Origin: CAYUYV01 sp964561475
Lineage (GTDB): Bacteria > Pseudomonadota > Alphaproteobacteria > JAJFIK01
Reading direction: 5' to 3'
Assembly (NCBI GenBank): GCA_964561475.1
Contig: CAZLPU010000001.1
Span: 1-64,000 of the forward strand
DNA: 64,000 nucleotides
Every line of letters starts with the position of its first letter. Position 1 is the stretch's first letter. Position numbers and translations under genes: made by a program. Of this stretch, positions 1 to 8,760 are shown one piece after another. The notes beneath the pieces are model-generated. The model ran no database searches, had not been told where the DNA came from, and saw only the letters and a list, made by a program, of their open reading frames with translations.

Positions 1-1
1 G

Positions 2-277
2 CTCTCGGCTCTCGGGGACCGGGAGGGGGCCCTGGCCGCCACACAAGAGGCGGTGAAGATCCGCCGCACCCTGGCCGAGGCCCAACCCCAGGCCTTCCTG
101 CCGGACCTGGCCAACAGCCTGACCGGTCTTGGCGTCCACCTCTCGGCTCTCGGGGACCGGGAGCGGGCCCTGGCCGCCACACAAGAGGCGGTGGACACCT
201 TCCGCACCCTGGCCGAGACCCGACCCCAGGCCTTCCTGCCGGACCTGGCCAACAGCCTGAACAACTTCGCCGTCTGT
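2..277 (+). repeat. Tandem 138-bp near-identical coding repeats
   Basis: Unit 1 spans 2-139 and unit 2 spans 140-277; a diverged third unit starts at 278. The first two are close to identical at DNA level, not only in protein. This suggests recent duplication or gene conversion, and copy number upstream of the window is unknown. Confidence 0.85.
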
Positions 278-643
278 CTTGCAGCGCTGGAAAGGCGAGA
301 GGAGGCGCTGGCCATAGCAGACGAAGCGGTTGCCGAATGGCGTCAACTCGCAGCATCTTTACCGAAAACCTTTGAACCTCTTCTAGCCGAGTGCTTATCT
401 GAGATTTCAAGCGGCGTATTTGCTGCCCTCCAAATCCATGATCAATCAGCAAAGACTGCGGAGGAAGGGCTGACTGTTATCGCCCCATTTGTCGAGGCAC
501 TGCCTGCCTCGCATGATAAAGTTGCTCGTCTTCTAATAAGAACCCACAAGGAACAAAGTGAAAAAGCGGGCCAGAACCCGGACGAGGCGCTTCTCGAACG
601 GATCGCCAAAGCCCTCGGCCTGGATCAAGAGAACGGCGCTTGA
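2..643 (+). CDS. TPR-repeat protein, 5' end outside the window
   Basis: The frame is open from base 2, so the gene starts upstream and only its C-terminal 213 residues are seen. They hold two almost identical 46-residue helical repeats of the tetratricopeptide type (LSALGDRE..ALAATQEAV..R.LAE..PQAFLPDLANSL), a third diverged repeat starting LAALERREEALAIADEAV, then a non-repetitive tail ending in GLDQENGA. Such repeats act as protein-binding scaffolds and are often joined to effector domains upstream, which cannot be seen here. GC content falls in the last 250 bases compared with the repeats, so the repeats and the tail may differ in history. The GTG at 53 is inside a repeat and is not a real start. 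Confidence 0.85.
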   Translation, partial: LSALGDREGALAATQEAVKIRRTLAEAQPQAFLPDLANSLTGLGVHLSALGDRERALAATQEAVDTFRTLAETRPQAFLPDLANSLNNFAVCLAALERREEALAIADEAVAEWRQLAASLPKTFEPLLAECLSEISSGVFAALQIHDQSAKTAEEGLTVIAPFVEALPASHDKVARLLIRTHKEQSEKAGQNPDEALLERIAKALGLDQENGA

Positions 644-766
644 GGGGGAGGCGGCGGCATTGACCGGCGCCCCCAAATGCTCCCAACGCGCTTCCAAACG
701 CCAAAACAAGCCCCCGCCCGAACAACCATCCGGACGGTGAGTGCGTTGATTTTGCCGGGAAATTCA

Positions 767-843
767 TGGCGCACCGGGGAGGATTCGAACCCCCGACCCC
801 CAGATTCGTAGTCTGGTGCTCTATCCAGCTGAGCTACCGGTGC
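767..843 (-). tRNA. tRNA-Arg (anticodon ACG)
   Basis: Read on the minus strand, the sequence folds as a full cloverleaf. The 7-bp acceptor stem GCACCGG pairs with CCGGTGC and is followed by discriminator G and an encoded CCA. The D-arm is GCTCAGCTGGATAGAGC. The anticodon arm is CCAGA-CTACGAA-TCTGG, giving anticodon ACG. The T-loop is GTTCGAATC. Total length is 77 nt including CCA. The wobble A would be read as inosine after TadA editing, covering CGU, CGC and CGA codons. Confidence 0.97.
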
Positions 844-1045
844 AGGTGCCGCGAGGGCGGGCCGGGGCAGTGCCCGGCGACAAGAAGGTGGGTTAAAGCC
901 TATCTTGGGGGCAAGATCAAGATCGGGGTTGCGGCTTTCTTGCGGGCGGACGCGCGCAGACACCGTGTCTCCCGTGTCAGGGGCTGGGTCTGGAACTGGG
1001 TTTGGGACTGGCTCTGGGACCGGAATTGTGGGTGTGAGGGGCGGG

Positions 1046-2572
1046 ATGGCTGGAGATCCGACACTGCCGCAGCATGGGGCACAAGCGGGAACCGGCGGTC
1101 CCCCTCCGCCTCGGGCCTATACAGGCGGGCAATTGGCCGGGCTTGGCCTGGGGCTGGGATGGCTGGCCTTCACCCTGGTGGTGCCCGGCCCAGAGGGGTT
1201 GTCCGCCGCCGGCTGGCATGTTGTCGGGCTGGCGGGGCTGATGGCCCTGTGGTGGACCTTTGAGGTCGTGCCCGTCCCGGTCACGGCGTTGGCGCCCCTG
1301 ATCGGATTGCCGGCTCTTGGGGTGATGGAGTTGGAGGCGGCCGCAGCCCCCTATGCCAACCCGCTCATCTATCTGTTTCTCTCGGGTTTTCTGCTGGCCA
1401 AGGGGCTCGAGCGGTGGGCGCTCCATAAGCGGATGGCCCTCGCGATTGCCGCGGGCGTGGGCACCCGGCCCGATCGACTGGTCCTCGGGTTCATGGCGGC
1501 GGCGGCCGTGCTCAGCATGTGGGTGAGCAATACGGCGACGGCGGTGATGATGGTGCCCATCGCCGCCTCGGTGATTGCGGTGGCCGCCATGGGGCCGCCG
1601 GGCAGTAGGGCCCAGGAAAATTTCTCCGCCGCGCTGCTTTTGGGGGTGGCGTTCGGGGCCAGTATCGGCGGCATGGGCACGCTGATCGGCTCGCCCCCGA
1701 ATGCGTTTCTGGCCGGGTATCTGGCCGGTGAGCCCTATGGCCTTTCGGTCACCTTCGCATCTTGGGCCATGGTGGCGCTGCCCCTGGTCGCGGTGCTTCT
1801 GCCCCTGGTGTGGCTGGTGCTGACCCGTCTGGTGTTTCCCTGCCGTCCTGATGCGGCCTACCGGCCCCGTCAGGGCGCGGATGTGATCACCCGGGAGCGC
1901 CATGCCCTTGGTCCCCTTTCAACGGCGGAATGGCGGGTGGGGGCGGTGGCCTGCGCCGTGGCGCTCACCTGGGTGTTCGGCGGGACCCTGGCCGGTGTTT
2001 TGGGGCTGCCCGTGCCGCCGGATGTGGCGGTGGGGTTGATGGGGGGACTGGCCCTGTTCCTGATCCCGGCGGGCGGGGAGGCCGGCCACCGCCGTCTGCT
2101 GACCTGGGAGGAGGCGGTGCGTCTGCCCTGGGGCGTGCTGGTGTTGTTCGGGGGCGGACTTTCCCTGGCGGGCGCCATCGGGGGCACGGATCTGGCGGGC
2201 TGGCTCGAAGGGCGGCTTGAGGGGGTGATGACCCTGCCTCTGCCGGTGGTGGTGCTGATTGTCACTCTGCTGATCGGTCTGTTGACCAACCTCACCAGCA
2301 ACACCGCCACTTCCGCCGCCTTCCTGCCCGTGGTCTCGGCCCTGGCCCTGGAGGCAGGCGAGAATCCCCTGATCCTTGCGGTGCCGGCGGCCTTTGCGGC
2401 CAGTTGCGCCTTCATGCTGCCCGTGGCCACGCCGCCCAATGCGGTGGTGTTTGCCTCCGGCGATGTGACCATCGCCCAGATGCTTCGGGCAGGAAGCATC
2501 GTCAATCTGATCGCGGTGCTGGTGATCGCGCTGCTTGCCCCGCCCCTGGTGCGGCTGGTTTTCGGGGCGTAG
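1046..2572 (+). CDS. SLC13/DASS family sodium-coupled anion symporter
   Basis: A 508-residue inner-membrane transporter of the divalent anion:Na+ symporter family (CitT/INDY-like), which imports dicarboxylates such as succinate, or citrate or sulfate. Both family SNT signatures are present, SNTATAVMMVPIA in the first half and SNTATSAAFLPV in the second, each followed by a proline-containing re-entrant segment (SPPNAF and TPPNAV). Hydrophobic helices cover almost the whole chain. The frame is open further upstream, but that part is a low-complexity Gly/Thr stretch. The ATG at 1046 follows a GAGGGG sequence by about 5 bases and is preferred. It stands alone between tRNA-Arg and the convergent glk. 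Substrate cannot be told from sequence. Confidence 0.9.
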   Translation: MAGDPTLPQHGAQAGTGGPPPPRAYTGGQLAGLGLGLGWLAFTLVVPGPEGLSAAGWHVVGLAGLMALWWTFEVVPVPVTALAPLIGLPALGVMELEAAAAPYANPLIYLFLSGFLLAKGLERWALHKRMALAIAAGVGTRPDRLVLGFMAAAAVLSMWVSNTATAVMMVPIAASVIAVAAMGPPGSRAQENFSAALLLGVAFGASIGGMGTLIGSPPNAFLAGYLAGEPYGLSVTFASWAMVALPLVAVLLPLVWLVLTRLVFPCRPDAAYRPRQGADVITRERHALGPLSTAEWRVGAVACAVALTWVFGGTLAGVLGLPVPPDVAVGLMGGLALFLIPAGGEAGHRRLLTWEEAVRLPWGVLVLFGGGLSLAGAIGGTDLAGWLEGRLEGVMTLPLPVVVLIVTLLIGLLTNLTSNTATSAAFLPVVSALALEAGENPLILAVPAAFAASCAFMLPVATPPNAVVFASGDVTIAQMLRAGSIVNLIAVLVIALLAPPLVRLVFGA

Positions 2573-2590
2573 GCGGGGCCCGCGCTGTTT

Positions 2591-2609
2591 GGGTCCAGAC
2601 AACGGACCC
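2591..2609 (+). terminator. Possible terminator hairpin after the SLC13 gene
   Basis: GGGTCC and GGACCC form a 6-bp stem with a 7-base loop, 19 bases after the transporter stop, followed by a mixed T-containing tract (ctcttgttt). It lies between convergent genes. The T-run is poor, so this is a weak call. Confidence 0.35.
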
Positions 2610-2718
2610 GGCTCTTGTTTGATGTCGCTCACGCGCCGCAGGCGCTCCGCGGGGGCGGCGCAGGGGCGCCGGGCCACAGTCGTGGCCTTTCCGCGATCCA
2701 GTTTGATCGGGAAGTATT

Positions 2719-3696
2719 CTAGCCTTGGGCGTCTTCCCAGAGGGTGGCCAGGCCCAGCATCGCCGGGTGACCGCCGGTGACCAGCACCGTGGGGACCGGT
2801 GCGAGATAGTCGCGGAACCGGCCCTTGGCCTCGAAGCCTGCCCGGAACAGGGCCTTGTCGAACAGGTCGCCCCATTTCGGCAGGATGCCGCCGGTAACCA
2901 CCACGCCCCCCTGGGCGCCCAAAGTCAGAGCCAGATTGCCGGAGACCGCGCCAAGCCAGCGGGTGAACAGGCGCAGGGTTTCCTTGGAGACCTTGCAGGT
3001 GCCGCTCTCGGCGCGGGCGGCGATGTCCACGGCGGCGGGTCTTGCTTCCTCGGTCACCCCGTCCACTTCGGCAATGGCCACGAACAGGTTCTCAAGCCCC
3101 GGGCCGGACAGGACCTTTTCGGCGCTGACATGGCCGTGGGTTTTCATGAGCTGGAACAGAATGGCGATTTCCCGTTCATCGGAGGGGGCCAGATCCACAT
3201 GGCCGCCTTCCCCGCTCAAGGCGGAGTAACGCCCGTGCCGGTCCGGGATGAGCCCGGAGACCCCGAGGCCGGTTCCCGGTCCGATCACCCCGATGGGCTG
3301 GCCGAGTTTCAGTTCGGCGTGGTTCCCAAGGGGGGCGAGCTGGTCGCCGGTCAGCCGGATCACGCCCATGGCTTGGGCCTTGAAATCATTGACCACCACC
3401 GGGCTGTCCACATGGGTGGCGGCGGCGATTTCGCCCGCGTCCACGATCCAGGGGGAATTGGTCAGATCGATCCGCCCGTCGAACACCGGCCCTGCGCCGC
3501 ACACGGACACACCGTCGACGGTCTCATCCTTGGCCAGGGTCTGCTCCAGATACTCGGCCATGGCACTGGTCAGGTCCGGGTGGAGGGCTGCCAGCCAGTT
3601 CACCGGCTCGTCCAGGATGGCCCCGTCCCGATAGAGGCAGAAACGGGCATTGGTTCCGCCAATATCGGCGAGCAGCAGTGTGGGTGAAGCGGCCAT
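2719..3696 (-). CDS. glk: Glucokinase
   Basis: A 325-residue ATP-dependent glucokinase that converts glucose to glucose 6-phosphate in the cytoplasm. The N-terminal phosphate-1 motif LADIGGTNARF is near residue 10. The glucose-site and adenosine-site motifs of the Glk family follow (GPGTGLG, SGEGGHVDLAP, SGPGLENLF). Length matches Glk of proteobacteria (about 320). The ATG at 3696 is preferred because GAGG sits 7 bases upstream; a TTG at 3714 would add six residues. It is the last gene of a seven-gene minus-strand run, 27 bases after tam. The seven genes have no shared pathway that I can see. Confidence 0.93.
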   Translation of the reverse strand: MAASPTLLLADIGGTNARFCLYRDGAILDEPVNWLAALHPDLTSAMAEYLEQTLAKDETVDGVSVCGAGPVFDGRIDLTNSPWIVDAGEIAAATHVDSPVVVNDFKAQAMGVIRLTGDQLAPLGNHAELKLGQPIGVIGPGTGLGVSGLIPDRHGRYSALSGEGGHVDLAPSDEREIAILFQLMKTHGHVSAEKVLSGPGLENLFVAIAEVDGVTEEARPAAVDIAARAESGTCKVSKETLRLFTRWLGAVSGNLALTLGAQGGVVVTGGILPKWGDLFDKALFRAGFEAKGRFRDYLAPVPTVLVTGGHPAMLGLATLWEDAQG

Positions 3697-3723
3697 GGGG
3701 ATCCTCGCGGGCAACCGTGTTGG

Positions 3724-4488
3724 TTATTGCCGCGCGATAATGAACAGTCGCCGGAACGGAAACAAGGTGGTTCCGTCTTCCCGCTTGGGGTAGGCCCGGC
3801 GCAGCAGATCGGCGTATTCGGCGATGAAGCCGGAATGGCGCTGGGCGGGCAGGGCGGCCAGATAGGGCCGCAGGGCCGTGCCCTGGATCCAGTCGAGGAC
3901 GGGATTGTCTCCCTCCAGCACCTGCCAGTACTCGGTGCGCCAGATATCGAGGGAGGTGGCTCCCTCCCGCAGCCAGGTGTAATAGGCGTCCGCCCTGGCC
4001 ACGGGGCGTTCAGGGCGCAGACCGGCGAGCGATGTGCGCCAGGGATCGCGTGCGCTGATTTCCTGGAGGAGGCTATGGGCCGGCCCGTCGAAATTGTCCG
4101 GCATCTGGACCGCGAGCACCCCTCCAGGGGTGAGTTTGCTCAGCAGTTTGGGCAGGAGCTGGTCGTGGTTTTCCAGCCAGTGGAGGGTGGCATTGGCAAA
4201 GATCAGGTCCGTGTCGAAGGGGGGCTCGTACCGGCCCGCGTCTTCGCGCACCCATTCCGCATCCAGATTGGTTCCCGCCGCCGCTTCCAGCATCTCGGGC
4301 GAGGTGTCCACACCGATCAGGCGGGAATGCGGGAACCGGTCCCGGAGCAGGCCGGTGGAATTGCCCGGTCCGCAGCCCAGATCCACGGCGGTTCGGGGCA
4401 TTTCGAGGGGCACCCGTGCCAGGAGATCGGCGGCAGCCCGGGTTCGTTCCCATGCGAATTTCAAGTAAACCTGCGGATCCCACGCCAT
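3724..4488 (-). CDS. tam: Trans-aconitate 2-methyltransferase
   Basis: A 254-residue SAM-dependent methyltransferase that esterifies trans-aconitate, a spontaneous inhibitory isomer of cis-aconitate. The start MAWDPQVYLKF is typical of Tam. Motif I is VDLGCGPGNSTGLL (about residues 36-49), then GVDTSPEMLEAA, and LIFANATLHWLENH is the family post-II region. The length equals that of E. coli Tam (252). It sits between a VOC protein and glk on the same strand with short gaps, so co-transcription is plausible. Confidence 0.9.
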   Translation of the reverse strand: MAWDPQVYLKFAWERTRAAADLLARVPLEMPRTAVDLGCGPGNSTGLLRDRFPHSRLIGVDTSPEMLEAAAGTNLDAEWVREDAGRYEPPFDTDLIFANATLHWLENHDQLLPKLLSKLTPGGVLAVQMPDNFDGPAHSLLQEISARDPWRTSLAGLRPERPVARADAYYTWLREGATSLDIWRTEYWQVLEGDNPVLDWIQGTALRPYLAALPAQRHSGFIAEYADLLRRAYPKREDGTTLFPFRRLFIIARQ

Positions 4489-4569
4489 GGTCTGTCGCCT
4501 CGTTGCTTTGTCGTTTTGCCTGTCCCGGGCTGAGCGGGCGCAAGGCTGCGTTTACACTGGTTATGCCCC

Positions 4570-5361
4570 TTACGGATCAAGAGATCCGGTGAGGGAGGCC
4601 CGCTGGGACAACTCGATCCAGTTGCCCCCATGATCGCGCACGAATGAGATCCGCGCGGTCTCGCCAAGGGTCATCGGTGCACGGCCCTCCAGGCCGCCCC
4701 GTGCGATCACCTGCCCGTGGATGTCATCCACCTTGCTGACCTGAATGGTGATGTAGCGAAAGCCCCGCCGCTGCATGTCATCGGTTTCTCCGCAGGCGGC
4801 GGCATGGGGATCGATATGGGCAAGGATCAAGCTGCGTCCGCACCGCACGGCACAGGGTTGGACCGGGTCGAGGGGCAGGCCGAGAATGCCGTTGTAGAAG
4901 CCGACGAACGCCTCCCGGCTTGGGGCGCAAACGGTGACGGCCCATTGCTCGATGGCCCCCGTGTCACTCCCGGCCGCGTTACTCCCTGCCACGTCACTTC
5001 CGGCCCAGTCCCTGTCGACTTCGGGCGCCACGAGCTTGATCGTATTGCCGTCCGGATCCGTGAGGAAGGCCGGTGCGGTGATGCCCTGCCGGGCCACGGT
5101 CAAAAGCTGATAACCGCCGCCGACCCGAACGGGAAGGGGATCGCGGGCGTGGTTGATCTTGAGAACGCTGCCCTGGTGGTCATGGCGATGCTGGCGCACT
5201 CCGCCACCCACGGGCAGCATGTGGTCGAAGGGCAGGCCGATCTCCTGTTGCCAGAAGGCGAGCGTGGGGTCCAGATCATTGGTGAACAGGCCCACATCCA
5301 GGCAGTCTTTCGCAAGCCAGGCGGGCACGGCAGGTTTGTTCAGTGGCGGATGACCGGTCAT
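4570..5361 (-). CDS. Two-domain VOC (glyoxalase/dioxygenase fold) protein
   Basis: A 263-residue protein with two vicinal-oxygen-chelate modules. The first (about 20-115) has LFTNDLDPTLAFWQQEIGL, H-rich HRHDH and FLTDPDGNTIKL. The second (about 135-255) has FVGFYNGILGLPL and FVRDHGGNWIELSQ. VOC proteins bind a metal and act as lyases, dioxygenases or resistance proteins; the substrate is not predictable here. The linker between modules is a short degenerate repeat of Gly/Ser/Asp/Ala units (GSDVAGSNAAGSD). The putative ribosome site before ATG 5361 is weak. It follows the sensor kinase gene by about 120 bases on the same strand. Confidence 0.85.
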   Translation of the reverse strand: MTGHPPLNKPAVPAWLAKDCLDVGLFTNDLDPTLAFWQQEIGLPFDHMLPVGGGVRQHRHDHQGSVLKINHARDPLPVRVGGGYQLLTVARQGITAPAFLTDPDGNTIKLVAPEVDRDWAGSDVAGSNAAGSDTGAIEQWAVTVCAPSREAFVGFYNGILGLPLDPVQPCAVRCGRSLILAHIDPHAAACGETDDMQRRGFRYITIQVSKVDDIHGQVIARGGLEGRAPMTLGETARISFVRDHGGNWIELSQRASLTGSLDP

Positions 5362-5485
5362 TGAGAACGTCCCAGTGCTTTCTTACGCCAATTGATCTGT
5401 GTGCCAATTGGAGCCATGTCTCCCGATGGGCTGTCCCGTTTTGGAACAGGTCGGCCTATCAACACGCTGGCCGGGTCGCCCGCGA

Positions 5486-7123
5486 TCAGCCGTCTTTGCC
5501 GGGCAACGGCAGGACCAGCCGGAATGTGGTGCCTGCCGGTCCGGTGGCGGCCAGTTCCAGGGTCCCGCCCATGGCCTGGGCCAGTTCACGGGCTATGGCC
5601 AATCCAAGTCCCGTGCCGCCCTTGCGGGCCGCGCTTGAAAAGGCCTCGAAAAGACGGGGGCGGACGGCCTCGGGGATTCCGGGCCCGTTGTCCACGACAT
5701 CAATGATGCTCACCGGACGTGAGTCCCGGTCTCTCTCCCGGGCCCGGATGAGGATCGATCCCTTGCGGACGGTCCTGGAGCCATCGGGCTCGCCATCTCC
5801 GGTAAGGGCGTCTCCGGCACCGGCATCACCAGAATCACCGGCGCGCCCGCCGGATTTGTCCGTTTCAAACTGTGTTTCCAGGGCCTGCCGGGCATTGCGT
5901 GTGAGGTTCAGTAAGATACGGAAGATATGTTCCGGGTCCCCATAAAGCCGCATCTCCGGCGCGATTCTGGTGTCCAGAGCGATCAGGGAATCCTGTTCCG
6001 GCAGGGCGAGACTGGAGCGCACGTCTTCCGTGATGGCTTCGAGATCGCACCATTGGAGCACGGGCACCGGATCTTCGACCCGGCCGTATTTGAGGGTCTG
6101 GGTGCACAGAGCGATGGCCCGGTCGATGGAGCGGACGAGTTTGGGCGCGATCCGGCGCACGGTCGGATCCTCACTTTCCGGTAGCCGGTCGGCGATAAGC
6201 TGAGCGCTTGAGAGAATGTTGCGCAGGTCATGGTTGATCTTGCCCACGGCGGTCCCAAGGGCCGCGAGGCGGGTCTTCTGCTGGAGCGCGCCCCGCAGGT
6301 CCGTCTGCATACGGTTCAAGGCCCGGGCGGCATCCGCCAGTTCTCCGCCGGTTCGCGCACGTGTCCGGGGCAGGGGCATGATCCGGGAGGCATCCTCGGG
6401 CCGTTCGCTGAAGTTCATCATGCTGGTGATGATCCGCCGGATCGGACGGACCAGAACAATATGGGTGGACAGGTAGACCAGACCGGCAGTGATGGCGGCG
6501 ATCAGCAGAGAGAGCAGCAGGATATTGTGGCAGTAGGCAATCATGGCCGCCCGCAGAGGTTCTTCAGGCAGAACGATTTCCACCGTCTCCCCCGTGGACA
6601 GGGGGCTGCCGATAACATGCAGAGTGCGCCCATCCGGGGCGATCAGGGTGTGGAAGGCGGGCAGAATAGACCAGATCCGCCCCTGCCTGCCCAGATCGAT
6701 GGACACATCCGGCGTGGGCGGATTTTCCACCATGAAAAGGGATTCCCGCACGGATCCTCTGGTGAGGATCATCACGGAAACGCCGGTCCGGTCCAGGACA
6801 TTGGCCTCGAGAGAACCGGCAAGGGAGGGTCCGGAGATCGATAAACCGGAAACCGGGTCCGGGCTGTCCGTTGTCCGTCCGGCCTCATGGACCAGGGCCC
6901 CGATCTGGGCGGCACTCACCCGTTCGCTGAGCCACGTCTTGTAGAACATGCCGAGTGAGGGAATGAACACCATCACCTCGGCAATCATCACGAACAGAAA
7001 GGTCCAGAGAAAGAGACGGCCCTGAAGCCCGAACAGAACGCGCCGGAGCCGTCCGGATCGATCCGGATCCGGTTGGGGCGTTCCCTGTTCGCCCTCGTCC
7101 CGCGATCTTGTCTGCGCGCCCAT
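5486..7123 (-). CDS. Membrane sensor histidine kinase without an adjacent regulator
   Basis: A 545-residue two-component kinase. One membrane helix is near 40-60, an extracytoplasmic sensor region follows to about 190, the second helix (LLSLLIAAITAGLVYLSTHI) is near 195-215, then a HAMP-like stretch starting VRPIRRI. The dimerisation/phosphoacceptor helix has KINHDLRNILSSAQL, with His as the expected phosphorylated residue. The ATPase domain has N-box LNLTRNARQALE, DNGPGIP and GTGLGLAIA. The start ATG has GAGGGA upstream. The H-box is HDLRN rather than the usual HELRT. No response regulator lies next to it, so the partner must be elsewhere. An Asp/Gly-rich insert splits the ATPase domain just after the N-box. 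Confidence 0.9.
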   Translation of the reverse strand: MGAQTRSRDEGEQGTPQPDPDRSGRLRRVLFGLQGRLFLWTFLFVMIAEVMVFIPSLGMFYKTWLSERVSAAQIGALVHEAGRTTDSPDPVSGLSISGPSLAGSLEANVLDRTGVSVMILTRGSVRESLFMVENPPTPDVSIDLGRQGRIWSILPAFHTLIAPDGRTLHVIGSPLSTGETVEIVLPEEPLRAAMIAYCHNILLLSLLIAAITAGLVYLSTHIVLVRPIRRIITSMMNFSERPEDASRIMPLPRTRARTGGELADAARALNRMQTDLRGALQQKTRLAALGTAVGKINHDLRNILSSAQLIADRLPESEDPTVRRIAPKLVRSIDRAIALCTQTLKYGRVEDPVPVLQWCDLEAITEDVRSSLALPEQDSLIALDTRIAPEMRLYGDPEHIFRILLNLTRNARQALETQFETDKSGGRAGDSGDAGAGDALTGDGEPDGSRTVRKGSILIRARERDRDSRPVSIIDVVDNGPGIPEAVRPRLFEAFSSAARKGGTGLGLAIARELAQAMGGTLELAATGPAGTTFRLVLPLPGKDG

Positions 7124-7199
7124 GGCAATCCCTCAGAACGCCCGCCGGAGAGCATAAGCCCGTCTCCCGCAGCCCGGATGTCCTGATCGGCGCGTTTCG

Positions 7200-8708
7200 T
7201 CAGGGCAGCTTGAGCAGCGTCCTGACCACCGAACGGACCCTCGGGCCGAACAGGACCGGCGTGAAGAACTTGCCGGCGACTCGTTTGTTCAATTCCCCCA
7301 AAGTCGGATAAGGGGCAATGTAACCCGTCATGTCGGACAACTTCATCTTTTTTGATAGGGCAAGCAGCCAGGGCTGAATCACTTCACCAGCGTGGGCGCC
7401 GACTATGGAAACGCCAAGAATGCGACCGTTCTTTCTCGCAACCACCTTGATAAAACCTGTGGTTTCCCGCTCCGCAATCGCCCGGTCATTTTCATCATAA
7501 CTAAAAGTTATCGTCTGGACGTCTTTGTGCCGTTCCTTGGCCTGCTTTTCGGTCAAGCCCGCATGGGCCAGTTCCGGGTCGGTGTAAGTCACCCAGGGAA
7601 CACCCTCCAAATTCGTTTTGGCGGGCACCCGGAACAGGAGGTTCCGGATCACGACGGAGGCGTGATAGCTGGCCACATGGGTGAACCGGGGGCTGCCTGC
7701 CACGCAATCCCCCACGGCCCAGACCCGGGAGTTCGATGTGCGCAGGCTTCCATTGACCGTGATGCCCTGGGGGGCATAAGCGATACCCGCCGCTTCCAGT
7801 CCCAACTCGTCCAGAACCGGTTGGCGACCCGCGGCCACGAGCAGGTGGGAGCCGCTGATCACGATGGTCTTGCCGCCGATGATACAGCGCACATGGATGA
7901 GACCGGTGCTGTCCTGGGAGACATGCTCCACCTGGACATGCTCATGGAGTTTCACGCCTTCGCCGGTCACCCGGTCGATGACGACTTTGGTCAGGTCCGG
8001 ATCGTCATTGGGCAGGGCCTTGTCCCGTTCCAGAACCGAGACCGTGGAGCCAAGGCGGCGGTGGGCCTGGGCCAGTTCCATGCCGATGGGTCCGGCACCG
8101 ATGATGATCAGGTGGTCCGGCTGAACCCGGTTCTCGAAAATGGTTTCGTTGGTGAGGTAGGGCACATCCTTGAGGCCGGGAATCGGCGGCAGGGCGGGCC
8201 GGGAGCCGGTGGCGATGACAAAGCGCTTGGCCTCGACATGCAGACCTTCGATCTCGATGGTGCGCGGGTTGATGAAGCGGGCATGGCCCTCCATCACATC
8301 TGCGCCGATGCCTTGATAGCGCTCCACGGAATCCACCGGGCCGATCTGATCGATCACCCCGTGGACATGATCGATCACCGCTTCGAAATCGACCTGGGGC
8401 CGGACATTGGCGATGCCGAAGGCGTTCGCGTGTTCCATGCCGTGGGCCCGTTTGCCCGCCGCGAGCAGGGCCTTGGAGGGCACGCAGCCGGTGTGGAGAC
8501 ACTCACCACCCATAATGCCGTCGCGCATCTGCCGTTCGATCAGAATGACCTTTGCACCCATGCTGGAGGCCGCATAGGCCACGGACAGACCCGCCGCGCC
8601 CGCGCCAATCACACAGACATCGGTCTTGATGAGTTCCGCATCTCCCGTGACGCCGTGGGCGTCAGCGGCTGAGGTTCTGGCGTTCCGGCGGTTGCCAATG
8701 GCGCTCAT
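7200..8708 (-). CDS. Mercuric-reductase-like FAD/NAD(P)H disulfide oxidoreductase
   Basis: A 502-residue flavoprotein of the pyridine nucleotide-disulfide oxidoreductase class I family. It has an FAD-binding motif VIGAGAAGLSVAYAAS, redox-active CLHTGC within GGECLHTGCVPSKALL, a second dinucleotide motif IIGAGPIGMELAQ, and the C-terminal dimerisation domain. There is no HMA heavy-metal domain and no C-terminal Cys pair, so mercuric ion reduction is not supported; the true substrate is unknown. The ATG at 8708 has GGAAGGA about 8 bases upstream. It follows a TVP38-type membrane protein gene by 52 bases, a pairing (sometimes a fusion) common in bacteria, which suggests a membrane-linked redox function. 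Confidence 0.88.
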   Translation of the reverse strand: MSAIGNRRNARTSAADAHGVTGDAELIKTDVCVIGAGAAGLSVAYAASSMGAKVILIERQMRDGIMGGECLHTGCVPSKALLAAGKRAHGMEHANAFGIANVRPQVDFEAVIDHVHGVIDQIGPVDSVERYQGIGADVMEGHARFINPRTIEIEGLHVEAKRFVIATGSRPALPPIPGLKDVPYLTNETIFENRVQPDHLIIIGAGPIGMELAQAHRRLGSTVSVLERDKALPNDDPDLTKVVIDRVTGEGVKLHEHVQVEHVSQDSTGLIHVRCIIGGKTIVISGSHLLVAAGRQPVLDELGLEAAGIAYAPQGITVNGSLRTSNSRVWAVGDCVAGSPRFTHVASYHASVVIRNLLFRVPAKTNLEGVPWVTYTDPELAHAGLTEKQAKERHKDVQTITFSYDENDRAIAERETTGFIKVVARKNGRILGVSIVGAHAGEVIQPWLLALSKKMKLSDMTGYIAPYPTLGELNKRVAGKFFTPVLFGPRVRSVVRTLLKLP

Positions 8709-8760
8709 GGTCGGGTCCTTCCAGATCGGAGGCGGATATCGCTGGCAGACGGGCCACCGG

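Noticed and set aside
981..1022. Short tandem repeat of the ctgggt/actggg type upstream of the SLC13 start
   Set aside because: It is degenerate low-complexity sequence without fixed unit length; a regulatory role cannot be supported.
7200..8708. Mercuric reductase (merA)
   Set aside because: The redox CxxxxC is present, but the N-terminal HMA domain and C-terminal vicinal cysteines are not, and no mer genes are nearby.
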